Source: Candolleomyces eurysporus (taxonomy: Eukaryota; Basidiomycota; Agaricomycetes; Agaricales; Psathyrellaceae). Taken from it: DNA of 64,000 nt. Location: positions 62,001-126,000 of the forward strand of contig JANBPK010000730.1 in the NCBI GenBank assembly GCA_027579435.1, read 5' to 3'. Below are positions 1 through 12,379 of this stretch, piece after piece. How positions within the stretch are numbered: position 1 is the first letter of the stretch; each line of letters starts with the position of its first letter. The notes beneath the pieces are model-generated. The model worked only from the letters and a program-made list of their open reading frames with translations, ran no database searches and was not told the origin of the DNA. The position numbers and the translations under genes are program-made.

Positions 1-1397
1 CCTGCTTCTTGATGCTCATGCACGCCCTAGACCAGATCCACAGGCTTACCGGCATCGTATCCGGTGCAAATGAAAGCATCCGAGACGGCATCCTAAGTGA
101 ATTCAACTTGAAGGCCGAAAGACAATGGCCAGGCCCGTCAGGTTTAACCTCCTGTTCGGATTGCGCTGCACCACTGCGACTCCCACTAGAAGACGACCCA
201 GCAGGAAAGCCTGCCAAATATCCGACGGAAATCGGACGGCTCGGCCAGCAGTGCATTGGCAGCCAGGTCCGAACGCTGTTACGCCTGACGTTATGTTCAG
301 CCGCAATGATCAGGCAACAACGTCAATTTAAGTTTTCAGAAGTCCAAATGAAGGCGTCACAAAGACGCTCAACCGCTCGAATCGTAATTTTCGAGACTGA
401 TTGCTGCGGATGGTAAGGAATGCTGTTGGAGTCTGCTGGCACGGCGAGGGTGACTTTGTGTGGATGGCTTGAATGCCGAAGGAGGCTATTTCGATTCAAG
501 GGAGTAGCCTTGGGGACGGTGATATCAGACGATGTCATGCTCTAAAATTTCAGGCCTGACGCGCCTGGCGGCCCCGACGGTTGGGACCTCAACGCAGTTG
601 GGACTGGAAATTGGGATTGCGACGTAGCCAGGCTTGAAAGTTGAGATCGCAACGGTTTTCCAGTCCGCGATCGTCGATTCCAGCGCCCGCGAGAGCCTCG
701 ACGTTTTACTAGTTTGATGGGGGTCAACCAACGCCGTTGATCGACAGGGTGGGGGGGGAGGAACCGTCGGACAGCACCACGCCGGCGTCAACATATAATT
801 TCAGTAACCCATCGACCCTTATGTCCATCAACAACGTCAGGGTTTCACCCCATTTAAGTGTTCTCCGCAGGGACGCCTTCCAGACATCCGTCTTCCATGA
901 CACATCCACGGATCAAACGGGGCAGGAACGGATCAATGCTCAACGCATAGCCATGCGAAGGCGCTGGATGGCGGACGGGCGTGGTGGGCATTGAAAAAAT
1001 ATTGAAAAAACCTAAAATAAGGGGTTAATTGAGCCCAGTGCACGAGAGAGACGAGTTTCGACGAAAAGAAAATGTTTCTTTTCGCTGACCAGAGAAGGGA
1101 CGCGTTGTTTCGTCACCTCATTGGTTGGTCACCTCGAGTGACCAAACAAGCGGACCGGAGGTCGGCCGGTGCTCATCTTGTCATGCGATGCGTAGATCCT
1201 CCACACATCTACCAGCAATTTTATTTGCATTGCTGCAAAGGCGCACGGGTCAAGGCGTACATCCTGTGGTCGACCAGCTTGAGGTATCTACTGCAGTCAA
1301 TGGCACCGGTAAGTAGGTCGTGCTATTGAACTGGTGGCGTCCGATTCAAAACGGCGGTCGACAGTGCTATTAAGCTTGTCGTCGACTGAGTGGCTGG
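1..1397. other. no gene recognised
   Basis: Short overlapping open frames on both strands, none with convincing splice structure or a motif I recognise. I see no RNA gene or terminal repeat here. Confidence 0.4.
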
Positions 1398-1673
1398 ATG
1401 AGATGGTCGTCCACGGACGCAGAGTTCGCACTTTGCGAGAGGCTCGTGAAGAGTATGGTAGGGATCCGTGAAACGTTCAAGATCAAATTCGTTGTTGAAA
1501 ACATCTTCAAGAGCTCTAGAGAAACGAAAATCGCAACGCGCTCTGGACTTGTTACCTCCACCACCCACGTCCCCAACGATATTCTAACCGAGATCTTCGT
1601 CCATTGTCTCACGAACCAATGGGTCGCTGGGAGGGTTTGGCTATGGGTTTGGCCTCCTTGTGGAGCGCACTGA
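1398..1673 (+). pseudogene. F-box protein fragment
   Basis: A 91-codon frame starting at ATG 1398. Near its end it carries an F-box-like core, VPNDILTEIFVHCLTN, which matches the usual basidiomycete pattern of Leu/Val-Pro, then Ile-Leu, then Glu-Ile-Phe and His-Cys-Leu. F-box motifs bind Skp1 in SCF ubiquitin ligases. The frame stops about 25 residues after the motif, and no leucine-rich or other substrate-binding region follows in any frame that I could join by a clear intron. The helical stretch before the motif (residues 10-45) is unlike a folded domain I know. Fragments of this kind are common near transposons in Agaricomycete genomes. A spliced short gene remains possible. Confidence 0.35.
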
Positions 1674-2337
1674 AGGGGACGTGTACAAGACTGCAGAATC
1701 TGAGGATTTGGGTCTGCAATCATTTGCTGAGGTTGTGAATGAGAGATGAGAAGCGGAATGCGGACTTGATGCAGACATCGATTCCGTGGCAAGAGAGCGG
1801 CGGAGAGAGGAACTGGCGAGATTGGGGTCAAAGTAGGCAATTAACTACCGAGAAGAATGCTGTCGAAGATGGATATGGAGGTGCGGAGGAACGCCCGTAG
1901 AGATTAAGAGAGAAGGGAGTCAATTGAGACCGACAACATAGCGATGGCAATCGGAGGTCGCCTAAGGCGCAAGCTCAGAAATTCGTTGAATCTTGACGGA
2001 AAAGCTTCCACCTGAGTGAAGACTGAAGCATCTCAAGGCAAGGGCAGCAGGCTGGAAGGAGACTCGTTATGAACAAAAGGTGGAGGAAGATCTTATCCCT
2101 TGCTGCAACGGGATTTCCAATCGGATGCATGATACTTCAACTACCATCCGGAACGTGTTCTCGTGCTCGGCTTGGAGGCCACTTTTGAGTCTTATCCTTT
2201 TGTTCAGGCATGCTAAGTAACAATCGCACAAAAAGGCGGCAGGCTTTGATTGTGATACTAGGTGGAACAGACGAGGATTTGACAAGATAGACAGTGAGAC
2301 AAGATATGGTGTTTTTTACAAATCACAGAAATCGAAG

Positions 2338-3265
2338 TCATAGATAGGGGTCAGACAGGCAATTGCAGCCCTTGAAACACGTTCTTTTGTGATGTAAAGA
2401 GAAGAGTAGGCATTCGCAGTGCCCATCGGGATGAACCGCCTTGTCCTGCAAGTGGTATGTAACTCGTAAGGCTCTCGCTTCCAGCAGCCTTTTGGTGTGG
2501 AATTCTGGATCGGAGGCTTCCACCATGAACACTTTCTAGAAAAAAGTCAGGCTTGTAAGCCGCAGTATGTGAATGCTGAAGACTCACGAGTTGAGCAGCG
2601 TGAAGTTTGGGATTGAGGTCATGGAACCAGTTGAAAGACCGTTGGTCTTGTGACGAAGAATCGATGATCGAACATGCAAGTCGCTTGATATGAATCAGCT
2701 ACGACACCATGGACAACCAGACACGAACACTCACGATTCGACGTTCAGAGTTCGAAGCCCTTTGGCCATTAGAGTCTCTATAGGGGATGCAATCCCAGAC
2801 GTCCATAATACGGTCAAATCCGTCCCAGAACATGGACTCTTTACCATCCCTCTTGGCTTGGCTATATCGAGGAGCCAAGAAATTGGCCAGTCCCATGAGC
2901 TCAGGCAAGAAGGAATATGGGGCCCGTAGGATTGGGTCTGGAAGGAAAGCGACAATCATATTGACCTGAGCTTGCAAGGCAGATCGATATTCTTCCTCGT
3001 CGTCAAATCGTCGAGGCTCAATGTAAGAAGTATCTGGGATCCCCTTCACCAAGTCAAGCACAGCGTCAGACCTCAAGGAGTTCAAATAGGAAAGAGGTTG
3101 GTCGACAATCAGCGGACTTGGAAGGGGGGACCGCCGGGGGGTAGCAAAAGTTCCTAAGGCGTCCGGGCATGTCACCGCGGTGTGAGAAGGCGAGGCAGTG
3201 CGACGAGGTGGGTAGAAGATTTGCACCGAGCTAACCGTGAGCTGGGAACCTTGAGTGGGTGTCAA
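2338..3265 (-). CDS. hypothetical protein, three exons seen, 5' end uncertain
   Basis: Product not recognised. Three exons join cleanly on the minus strand: an exon ending at 2735 (donor GTGAGT), 2683-2588 (32 codons, phase 0) and 2535-2338 (66 codons including the stop). The first exon is rich in acidic residues and contains an aromatic, helical segment (LPDPILRAPYSFLPELMGLANF). The C-terminus is Cys/His-rich, ending with several Cys in about 25 residues, but the spacing fits no zinc finger I know. No in-frame ATG occurs in the first half of the first exon, so the true start is probably in an upstream exon; ATG near 3296 with an intron is one candidate. The acceptors and phases make this more convincing than a chance frame, but I assign no function. 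Confidence 0.5.
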
Positions 3266-3782
3266 CTGCGTCTGGCAGCATGTACGTTCAACAGAAGTTG
3301 CCGTTTATATGGGCGGAAGCAAACCATACTGTCGCAGGTGCTCTACGGTGAGTTGCTAAGCAACTAGATTGACTCCACAACCGGCGGCGTTACGCTCAGT
3401 CTAGCCAGTACCGCGTGCACGGGGAGATTGGCGTCAGGGAGCAACCTGCTATCGGTGAGGAATTCAGATGATTCGGATTCCGAAGAAGTACAGTAATTGC
3501 GGGTACTAGACTCCAACATTTGTTTGCGGTCTCTGCCATCGGGCTTGACAACACTGGGGTCGACAAATGCAAACCAAGAGCTTACTTACATCCGCCGTCA
3601 CCGAGAATTTCGGTTGCCGCGGACTGGGCCTCTTACCCGAGCTCTATCCAATCTCTGGCCGTCAAACAATCGTCGGTCATTTGGCAACGGCGTTCAGGCT
3701 TTGACCACCGCCTTAACTGGTTTTACTTTAACCATCAAGCTTTTCTTTCTCTACTTCCTTTCGTCAAGCAGTCAACACAGCA

Positions 3783-5484
3783 ATGGATACGGCTACGCCA
3801 AGAGACGCAGACACAGATCACGAAAACACCGACACGCTTATGGATGTCATGGACAGGGAGGAGGATCTCGAAGATGTTCAAAATTCTTATGAAAATGATT
3901 TGTCGAATCTCAAGGAGGTAGAACCCAGCGCCAATCCTGACACCACAGGGTTGGAAGACGTCAGCTTGGCTGTGGAAATGATCGTTGGTGAAAATTCGAA
4001 GAGAGTCAAAGATAAAACCAACGAAGATTACCAGAGGTAGCCGTCTTTTTTTNCATCTAGTCACATCGTTCATAGGCGGAACCTTTAAATTCATCAGGTT
4101 GAAGAACATATTTGTATCCTGGGTGAAGAAAAGCAGGAAACTGGCTGAAGACGCGGATGTGTTTGGGAAACAACTTCATTCTTGCATGCCAACACTCATC
4201 GTCTTGTGGATAATGGAATGGTGAGTCGTCACAACTTCCGCAATTCACAGAAAGAAGTTTGACCCCGGCGAATAGTTGTGAGCATAAAAAACCAGACGGC
4301 CCGGCTGAAAAGTCCAAAAGGCCCCCCTGCTCGTTTTCGACGGCTGGTAAAATGCGTGCAGCTCTGGTATACACGTTTGGACGAACTCACAATCGAGGGT
4401 CCGCCAAATGGACGCAAAACCAAGATGGGACGTGGAGCGGAAACCCTGTAATTTCTGACAAAGTTACCGACTACATGATATCACTCCGGCGCCGGAAGGT
4501 GAGTGGTCTGGCCATTGCTAAATCTCAATTCGCAATATTCACAATTCTCAAGGCTCGGGAAGGTGATTCATCGACTCAAACACAAAAGACGTTCCCCATG
4601 ACTTCGATGCTATTCGAAAAGATGTACAACTTCAATGCGAGATATTGGGAGGACTTCGACTCGGATTTGGCCAGAGAAAACCTGAAACCTAGGAAGCAAG
4701 AATGGGGAGGGCCACTTCACCGTTTGCTTGTTCATGCAGTGTGTACATTGTCTTTCTTTCTGCTACTCAGGTTGCACGAAACGCTCGCCATCAAAATTGA
4801 GGACATTGAGGTGAAAGACGACACCCTCCTCATAGTCCATGTTCCATACCGCAAAAACCAGCAACTTGGGAGTGAGGCCTTTCATCTCTTCACCATAGGT
4901 TACTTCTGACAGTTCAAAATACCTGATTTATATTAGGAGGCAAACCATTTTATGTCTATCTACAGAAAGATGAAGATCACTACCTTTGCCCTTTACGAGC
5001 TTTAGCCCGGTACATTCACGCCGCCAACTTGACTGACGCAGAAGGGCTGCTTTTCCGACCTATTCTCAAAAGCACGGGGAGGCTTTCAACGGATGGGAAC
5101 AAGCACTTGGTGCGTGGTATCCTTGACGATACGCTTTGCCTTGAGCTGATGACGCTCAAGGCCCCCAAGACCTGGATTGGACTCTATCGCCACGCGCTAG
5201 CTGACATCGGGGTTGAATCGGAAGTGCTGGAAAAATACTGTGGCCACAGCTTCCGACGGGGAGGGTGCCAATGGTTTTCGGCAGTAAAGCGATGGCCATT
5301 GACCCAGATATGTGACTGGGGAGGCTGGGCTGGGGACATACTGCATAGTACGGTTTGGCGGTATGTCGTCAACGACACTGGGAATCCATATAACCCGCGC
5401 AACACCTATCTCAACCCAAACCTGGTATCTAAGCACTGTAACCAGTGCGGCCGTACTTGTGCTTGTGCTCCGTTTTTATCGTGA
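3783..5484 (+). CDS. tyrosine recombinase (Crypton / integrase-like)
   Basis: DNA breaking-rejoining enzyme of the tyrosine recombinase superfamily, probably from a Crypton-type or related domesticated element. The N-terminal exon (from ATG 3783) is acidic and low-complexity. A core-binding-like region follows around 4258-4700. The catalytic half has the four expected elements in order: an Arg in LLRLHETL (about 4770), an H-x-x-R box in GHSFRRGG (about 5244), a Trp in the GGWAGD segment (about 5322) and a candidate nucleophile Tyr in VWRYV (about 5360). Introns at 4499-4552 and 4872-4936 restore frame and family-like sequence. The N at 4053 lies inside a probable intron. The exon join near 4220-4258 is uncertain (the implied intron is only 37 bp). 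No terminal direct repeats were found. It ends with a Cys-rich tail (CNQCGRTCAC). Superfamily call is strong; the element type is inference. Confidence 0.75.
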
Positions 5485-7103
5485 ACAGGCCAAGCTATTG
5501 ATCTCTAGGATTTTCGACGGCTTTCAATGTTTAGATAGCTTTCAAATTTATCCCGTATTACAATGCAGATATATTAGGCACCAGAGGGTGAGGTTGCTTT
5601 GACCTAACAGGAATTCTGCTGTTGAGTCGGTCGATTCCAAGTGGCTTCGGCTACGTGAGAACGGGCATAGTCAATAAGAAAAAGTGAGTTCCCTCATCCG
5701 TATTCCACGTCCAACCGATGAAGAACTGTCTCTCTGGCCCCTGTTTGATAAGAAGCACCACGGAATGGTACCAGCCATTGGCGGTGTGCCTCTCTCACCT
5801 CCAGAGGGTGGCATATTGAGAACGAGGCCCCCACGATCCGAGCTGCACTTAATGCCCAAACCGATCCCACTCATTGATCATGGCGCCGCCGGTCATAGTC
5901 GCTCCCCCCATCAAATTCCATGGAGCTCACCCAGACTCTCTTATCGCCAGAGTCGTCAATGAGCTGAGGGAACTTTGCGAAATCCACGAGCCATAGCCTA
6001 CGCCCCATCCCATCGAAGCCCACCCCCTGCTGAGGGCGACAACACGGACTGCGAGAGGCAGTCTTGCAGGACCAATTTACCTGCGGTCAATGGGCCAATG
6101 CGTTAGCATGTCAACACCCGTCAGTTGACGCTGACCATCAGCGACTTGGCAAGACACAGCCCTCCACGCTGATTGCCGCGAAGCATACAACAAATCTAAC
6201 ATGCATTTATTTTTCTTTCTCGACGTACACCGCCCCGAACTGAGTTCAACAGGACAACAGTTGCCTAGTCTAACTGTTCGACAAATCCAAAATGAGGTGG
6301 AGATGTGACAGGGAAAGAAAGACAATTATCTTTCAAAGGTTTCCTCTTCTGCAACGCAGGAGAATGAACGCTGGTAGAGCACGATAAGTTTCCGAGATGA
6401 TGAGCTATTCAGCAGATAGTCAACCCCGGCCACTTATTCACAATCTTGGCAAGACTCACGCACCTGCGTTGCCTTCGTTGCCTTTGCACACTGATTCCGA
6501 TACCCGGTAGCAAAGATGAGTGTTTCTCGGTCAGGTTATCCCGAATGATATTTTTGACTGGTCAAGTGGTGCATAGCTGAGACGAACAAGGCATTGGTTC
6601 AATCTCTCAAATCAACCATTCCACTGAACTGTACGTGCCTTCTCGAGCGAAATGAGCCAGCGTGGTCTCCATGTCAGCGGGTTGGAATGCGCTTCCCGCC
6701 AATTCGACGACACTGAGGGCAAGGTTGAGCACAGGAACTCGCCCCTGTCCTTCAACAGCTGCGTACAAGACAGCGCACTGGAAATACTCGTTCGATCGAC
6801 GATCCAGAGCTCCGGTATGTTAAAACTCTATCGAGAAGGATTTAGATTGATGACGGTAGGTAAGGTAGAATCTCACCATACAACGATTTCGCTTTCGCCG
6901 TACTGTCGAAACTCTGATGCCTCGAAACCACACTCCGCATCTGAGAGTCCAAAACCATCGTACCGAGGGTGGAAGAATGTTTCACTCCCAGTTACGGACG
7001 CCGAAGCCCCAATGGGCTCAACATTGATGTACAAACTTAGTGCCAAGAAAAGTGTGGCGCCAACGCCGTCGTCGATGCATTCCTCCGCAATATCGGCCAG
7101 ATT
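5485..7103. other. no convincing gene
   Basis: A 38-codon frame at 5880-5996 (+) and a 186-codon frame at 6652-7212 (+) are open, but neither shows a motif, and the second is partly antisense to the better-supported minus gene at 7104-7628. Nothing else recognised. Confidence 0.35.
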
Positions 7104-7628
7104 TTATCCCGAGGCTTGTGCAGGTTTATTTTTTGACTGGTACCGTGCATCGAGTCTTCGCTTGGTAGGTCTGGAAGGGCGCCGGGTCCGATGGTGCTTT
7201 GGAAGATGTTGACGTGACCTCCACAACCATGCTGTAAGGGCAGTCAGCACGATGAGCGAAGGAACTGGGGTTGGAGAAAGCGAAGGTAGCTTACCAAGGC
7301 GGCTAGACCCGCTCGTACCTGAAAGCGTCGTGTTTCGTCCGAGGAATTCGCCAGACCAATCCGGGAGGTTTTCTGGTGCGAGCTTTATGGCCCTCCTATC
7401 CTTTGAATCAGATTGCTAACGTGTTGAAAGGCTTCTAGAGGGAACTCACGGGTGTTCTATTGGGTCGACGAAGAGGCCATTCCGGATAGGCGCAAAGGCC
7501 TCGCCAAGGTCAGCAACTACCGGCATCAGTTCCAGATTGACTAAACACTCGTTAAACGTTAAGCCTCGGACGATCCAGAAAGACGCGATGCATGCTAAGA
7601 GGTCGTAGAATTGGAGGTAAGCAAACAT
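7104..7628 (-). CDS. small basic hypothetical protein
   Basis: Not recognised. ATG at 7628 opens a 179-bp first exon (to 7450) that starts with a hydrophobic segment (FYDLLACIASFWIV), then an acidic stretch with PVVADLGEAFAPIRNGL. After an intron with donor GTGAGT the second exon continues with KLAPENLPDWSGEFLG, and a third exon ends at a stop at 7104-7106. The C-terminal 35 residues are strongly basic (Arg, Lys and His clusters), like a nuclear-localisation or nucleic-acid-binding tail. Introns are about 50-60 bp and in phase. The hydrophobic start could be a signal or membrane segment, which would fit poorly with a nuclear protein. No homology is claimed; it could also be the start of a longer gene. 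Confidence 0.42.
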
Positions 7629-8042
7629 GGTGCCCACTGGGTCGCGTGTCCGTCGACACGCTCAGCGCTCATTAATCATTATTGACGTCACGTCCCTGAG
7701 CGCCCACTGCAACTTTGGCATTGTCGAAGCTTCAATAGAAGCCGCAAGCCATTTTCCAACCCTTGAACATTTGTCTCCACCATTGATCCCCCTGCCTCTC
7801 CTTCCTTCCCTGCCCTGAGGCGAGAAACTTCCCCATCCCTTTCTAGCGCGCTGGTCCCGAAGTTTGAGCTCGTACCAGGGGTCGCAGAGGATCCAGCCGC
7901 TCTTTCTATAGAAATTTCGTTGCGATCATGGCCAACCTCTCGCCTACGGTACGTCCCTCTTGCATTCCTTTGTAGCGTTCAATGAACTTATTCCTGCTGG
8001 TAAAAGCCTCGCACCACCCGGTCTGGGCGAAGATTCAGCAGC

Positions 8043-9538
8043 ATGGTTGACTGGGGGACCGTGCAACCAGTTGTTTGCCCCCCGAACTTCAGTCTGTCTC
8101 CTCTACTCAAGCAGGCCATTGAATTCAACAGCGACGGATGCACTGAGGCATTTGACTTTGGTGGAACCACAGTCCTCAACCTCCCATTAGACGCCAAACG
8201 CCCCGCTTCCGACATCAACCCTGTTCAACCCTCTGGCAGCCCTCAGAAAAAAGTTAAGCGTAGCCACGTCCATAGAAGGAAAAAACGAAACCAGAGGGTT
8301 GTGCAGGATGGGCACCAGGCTGCAGCAAAGGCCGCCACGGCGAGGACCCTTTGTGATTTAGTAGAAGAAGCAGCGCAGACTACAGTTCAGGTTGCAATCC
8401 AGTTGGAGTCGCTTCCGGCGTCATCATGCGGATATCGTGCAAAGTCCAAAGGTTCCAGTAAGCCCGGAGTTCATGCAGTGGAGTACTACAAAAACCTCGG
8501 CTATAGTGTTTTGAAGAATGATGGGTCGTAGGTCATATGTTGGCTTCAACGGCACAGCGCTGTAACTAAAATCATCATTATCAGCAAAACGTTCCCCCTC
8601 ATAGATTCCAGCACCGGCCGGGTGTTTGCTGTTGTCGTTGGTAAACCCAAGGATGACCCCACGTTCGATTTATGCTGCGAGGGAGCTTTCGAGGCTATGA
8701 AGCACACGCGACAGACAGAAACCTTCAACTACGACGAAACCCATCATCCACGCGGCCACTACGCTGTAATCAACACAGGCATCACTCGAGGCCCTGGGTC
8801 AGGCACGCCATGCAACCTCAACAACGGGTCCCACTCAAATGCGGTCGAGAAACTTCTATGCAACACGCACATTTGCCGGCTTGCAACTTATGCCAGCGGT
8901 AAGTCCCTTGGCTTTCTGACATGTACCCCGCATCTCATCGCCCCATGGCAGCTGCGTTTTCCGTTTGGGCTCCCGACCTGTTTCAATACTACAAAGCCCA
9001 CCTGGACCCGTTGATGCAAAAGGAGAACCACCTCAAGAAAAACTTCGAGAAGAGCATATTTACGTCTGCCGCGTTCAACCTTGGGCCCAACGTATGCACG
9101 CTTTCCCACCGCGACTGCATGAATTGTCCATTCGGGTGGTGCGCCATCCAGAGTCTCGGACAGTTTGACCATACACTTGGAGGCCATCTGGTCCTTGAAG
9201 ACCTCAAGCTTCTAGTCGAATTCCCACCTGGATGCCTCATACTTATCCCTTCTGCTGTTCTCACCCACGCTAATACGCCAATCCAAGTTGGAGAAATGCG
9301 CGCCTCATTCACGCAGTACTGTGCCGGAGCACTTTTCCGCTATGTCGACAACAACTTCATGACGCAAGACGAGTTTCGAGCATCCGTCACTGGGGAAGAA
9401 TTCGAGGCGAAAATGAAAGAAAAGGAGACAAGGTGGAAGAAGGGTTTGGAACTTTTCAGCACTCTTGATGACTTGGTGGAACGCGCTAAGGCCTTCGCAG
9501 ATCAGATGGAGAAGACGGTGGAGGAGGGACAAGTGTAG
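8043..9538 (+). CDS. TET/JBP-like 2-oxoglutarate/Fe(II) dioxygenase family protein
   Basis: Exons 8043-8524, 8585-8898 and 8952-9538 give exactly 460 codons plus stop. Residues about 60-110 are basic (KKVKRSHVHRRKKRN), a likely nuclear-localisation or DNA-contact region. The C-terminal half resembles an Agaricomycete family assigned in the literature to the TET/JBP group of nucleic-acid-modifying dioxygenases: an H-x-D motif in LSHRDCMN, then GGHLVLEDLKL, PPGCLILIPSAVLTH and a following Arg (GEMRASFTQY), consistent with the His-x-Asp...His metal triad and a 2-oxoglutarate-binding Arg on a double-stranded beta-helix. The last 60 residues look coiled-coil. TET/JBP enzymes oxidise 5-methylcytosine or thymine in DNA; whether this copy does is unknown. 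Recent fungal expansions of the group are linked to transposons. Start: ATG 8043 keeps frame; an additional exon at ATG 7928 is possible. Confidence 0.68.
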
Positions 9539-10231
9539 ATTGCTGATATCTTGATGAAGTTTATACAGTTCTGTAATTCCTGGTAGTAGATGTATATATG
9601 CGTGGGTGCGCTGCTGAATCCCACCATTGGGCCCAGTCATGGATGCCCGCTGACCTAGCATAGGCACCTCTTCCTGCAAAGCTCTATTGAATGTCATTCG
9701 TCCTCAGAGTCAATACACTCGGGCAATCAAACAACGCGCATACGTTCCACTCAGTTAACTCGCGCATGCAATCCCCTTCAAGCTTACTGAAAGAATTTGC
9801 CAGCAATCAGAAAATCCAGTCTGCAGTGTAATGGAATAGACGGCACTTGCAGTGGGGGGAGATGTGGAAGACAGAGGACTTTTAAAGTAGCGACGACAAG
9901 CCTGAAGACAGAATTGCGAGCAAAAGCATGCAAGAGCAAAGAAGGCACTCTTCGACGGTGGCCAGTAATTCTGCTCGATGATCTTCGCCTGTGCATTCGC
10001 CAAGGACGAGAATGGCGTATGGAAGTGTGTTGACATCCATGCCCATGCCTTTACATCGCTGCGAGGGCTCCACGATGCCAACACGATGAGGGCAGACGTC
10101 TGCGTCCGCGGCGACCTGGCCTCAGGCTGTTGGTTTGTTGCCCGCTACGACCACTCTAATTAGCCCTTCACAAGACCCCGAATCTTCATTGGAATATGAA
10201 TATGAACATGAATACAGACAAGAATCCATGA
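9539..10231. other. intergenic, nothing recognised
   Basis: Convergent space between the dioxygenase-like gene and the MYND gene. Open frames on both strands lack motifs or splice support. Confidence 0.4.
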
Positions 10232-12379
10232 CTACCTATCTGAGCTTGCTCGGCGTACAGAGTAAGAGTGCATAGAGCCAATCACGCTAAAATTGCGCTG
10301 CTCTGGAAGGTATAAAATCGGCAAATAGCGTAGCTTCACAAGGAATGCAATGATGCAATGCCCGCATAGGAAGATGCCTTCAGCCAGCTTAATTGTTGGG
10401 TCTCTCCGCGCCTCATCAAAAAATGAAACCACTCGGCATTCTTTCCCTGAATGAATCGCATTCTCTGCAGTCACCCGATTGTCCCAGAACGTTGTGGGCA
10501 AGAGGCCGGACAGTGTGATTTCCGCTTCTGTGCCGTTGATGGAGAAGATTGGCACTGAAGCATTTGAGAGGCTCGGGGTTTGCATAGTTTCAAAGTATGC
10601 GTCGTTACAAGCGTTTTCCACAAAGATAAGCAGCTCAGTGCATTTGCTGATGCTTGGACTGATTGAGATGGATTCTTCGGCTGTAGATTGGTGGTGAGGA
10701 AGTGACAGCTTCGAAGGATCCCTATGCCTCATACCGTCTTTGAACGCCTTGCACTCAGTCCTGTGGCCGTGATCGCGGCACCAGTCTTGTCGCTGACATC
10801 TTCTTGAGCAGTATACCAATGCCCTACAGCCTGAGCAGGCTTGAGCCGCTTGGTCATTTTCAACGGGCCAGAGACTTTGCCCGGTCAAGTGCTAAATGGA
10901 GGTGTGTCCTCACCCTATGAGCTGGTGTACTAAGAAGGAAGAAAACGACTAAGCACTCACCATCGGGCTATCGCACAGTTGCTTGAGGCATCTAGCACTT
11001 TCGTCTTGATTTATAGGCATTCTGTTTGCGTAATCAAGCATGTAAAACACTTCTTTGAAATTAGGGAAACGGGTTTTCAGTTTTNGTAATGCCATTCTTG
11101 TCCGGGATCACTTGTGATCGAATAGTCGCCTGTCTGACCGCAGGATAGACGCCATGGAGGGAGATATTTCTATAGGCATCTAGCAGCGTTCTGTATTGAA
11201 GAGTGGTGGTGCTGGCGTGTGGTAGAAAGTGGCGGATAAGGTAGTGGTGCAGTCCGCCGTAAATTCCCTGGGCGATGGCACGACTGGGGTCCGTCGACGA
11301 CAGCATGCAAGACATGACTTCGCCCATGGTCTCCGATGCGTACACCATTGATGTCTCACCCTCGTTCTGATTGTATCCTGGGGGAACCTCAATCGCCCAC
11401 TTCGTGACTTCGTTCAGGGATTGGACCATTCGGCGGAAGACTTTAAATCGTATCATGGCGTCGTAAATTTGTTTGGACGGTCCATGCTCTATCATGTGCA
11501 AGACGATCTTCCAGATGGCACGAACGTCTGAGATGGCCCAGAGGACCGTCATGCGCTTGCTGGCAAGACGTTGCTTGAGGGATTTGAGTCGGCCGCTGAC
11601 AAAGTGGAAAGTAGCCTTCAATGAGTCTCCCGTCTGTTCTTGGAGTTTGCTGAGAGCGGCATCCCCATTTCGAAAGCACCAATTCTGAAAAAGAGAAATA
11701 ATGGGGCACCCTGCATATTCCATTAGCGAACTGATGAAAATAGGCAAGCCATCTGCGTCGAGAAAACGCCAGAGAGAGATGACGGCCTCGGCTGCTCCGT
11801 GACTGCGGAATAGCTTGGCTGACCAGTTGCCCACCCATGCGACTTTCGCTAACACGATGGCGCCGCATCGCACGAGCTGTCTGACCTGCGCCTTGTCTGG
11901 CCCAAGGAGCTCAGAAAGGTCTTCCACAATGAAGCCGACCCAAAGAACAATAGCCTCCCAGTGAGGCAGTAATGATTTTCCGACCTGCTTCCAGGATTGA
12001 GTTCGTGTAAGGAGGTCTGCTGATGCAAATATGCAATGAATAGCCAGTTCGGTTTGCCGCACGGCTTCGGATAATCCTGAAGAGAGTTCGATGATTTCTG
12101 GAGTGGGTTGACGTAGGACGAGCTCCTTGAAGGTATCGACAATGGCAAAATTGAAAGCACGTCCCGATCGCAAAAACACTCTGGTGAGGGACCTCAAGTG
12201 GACTAACGAGCCCATCCGAGCCTGACTCAAGAGCTATGGCAGGAAAAATTAGTATTTTGAGCAAGTTGAAAGCTGCAATTCTGAACCTGATCCTCTGAGG
12301 CAACTATGATTCCCTCCATGGCAACAGCACCCTCGAAGTAATCAAAGTGTGAGAGGAACTCGTCTGTGTCTAGCGGCAT
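10232..12379 (-). CDS. MYND-type zinc finger protein
   Basis: Three exons, 12379-12287 (31 codons), 12233-10961 and 10891-10232, total 674 residues once the N at 11086 (beside a T-run) is removed. The N-terminal 430 residues are helical and may form ARM/HEAT-like repeats, as often seen in Agaricomycete MYND proteins. The MYND finger spans about residues 475-500, with CSGC, then YCSRRCQ, then the Cys/His-rich segment DWCRDHGHRTEC. This is the standard CxxC...CxxxC...His/Cys spacing. MYND fingers bind proline-containing peptides and recruit partners; they do not themselves catalyse. The last 190 residues have no motif I know. The N is the only frame break, and it lies three codons inside a homopolymer context, so I treat it as an assembly artefact. 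The gene is convergent with the dioxygenase-like gene and lies head-to-tail with the JmjC gene. Confidence 0.8.

Noticed and set aside
6652..7212. 186-codon plus ORF
   Set aside because: No motif; its end overlaps the better-spliced minus gene at 7,104-7,628.
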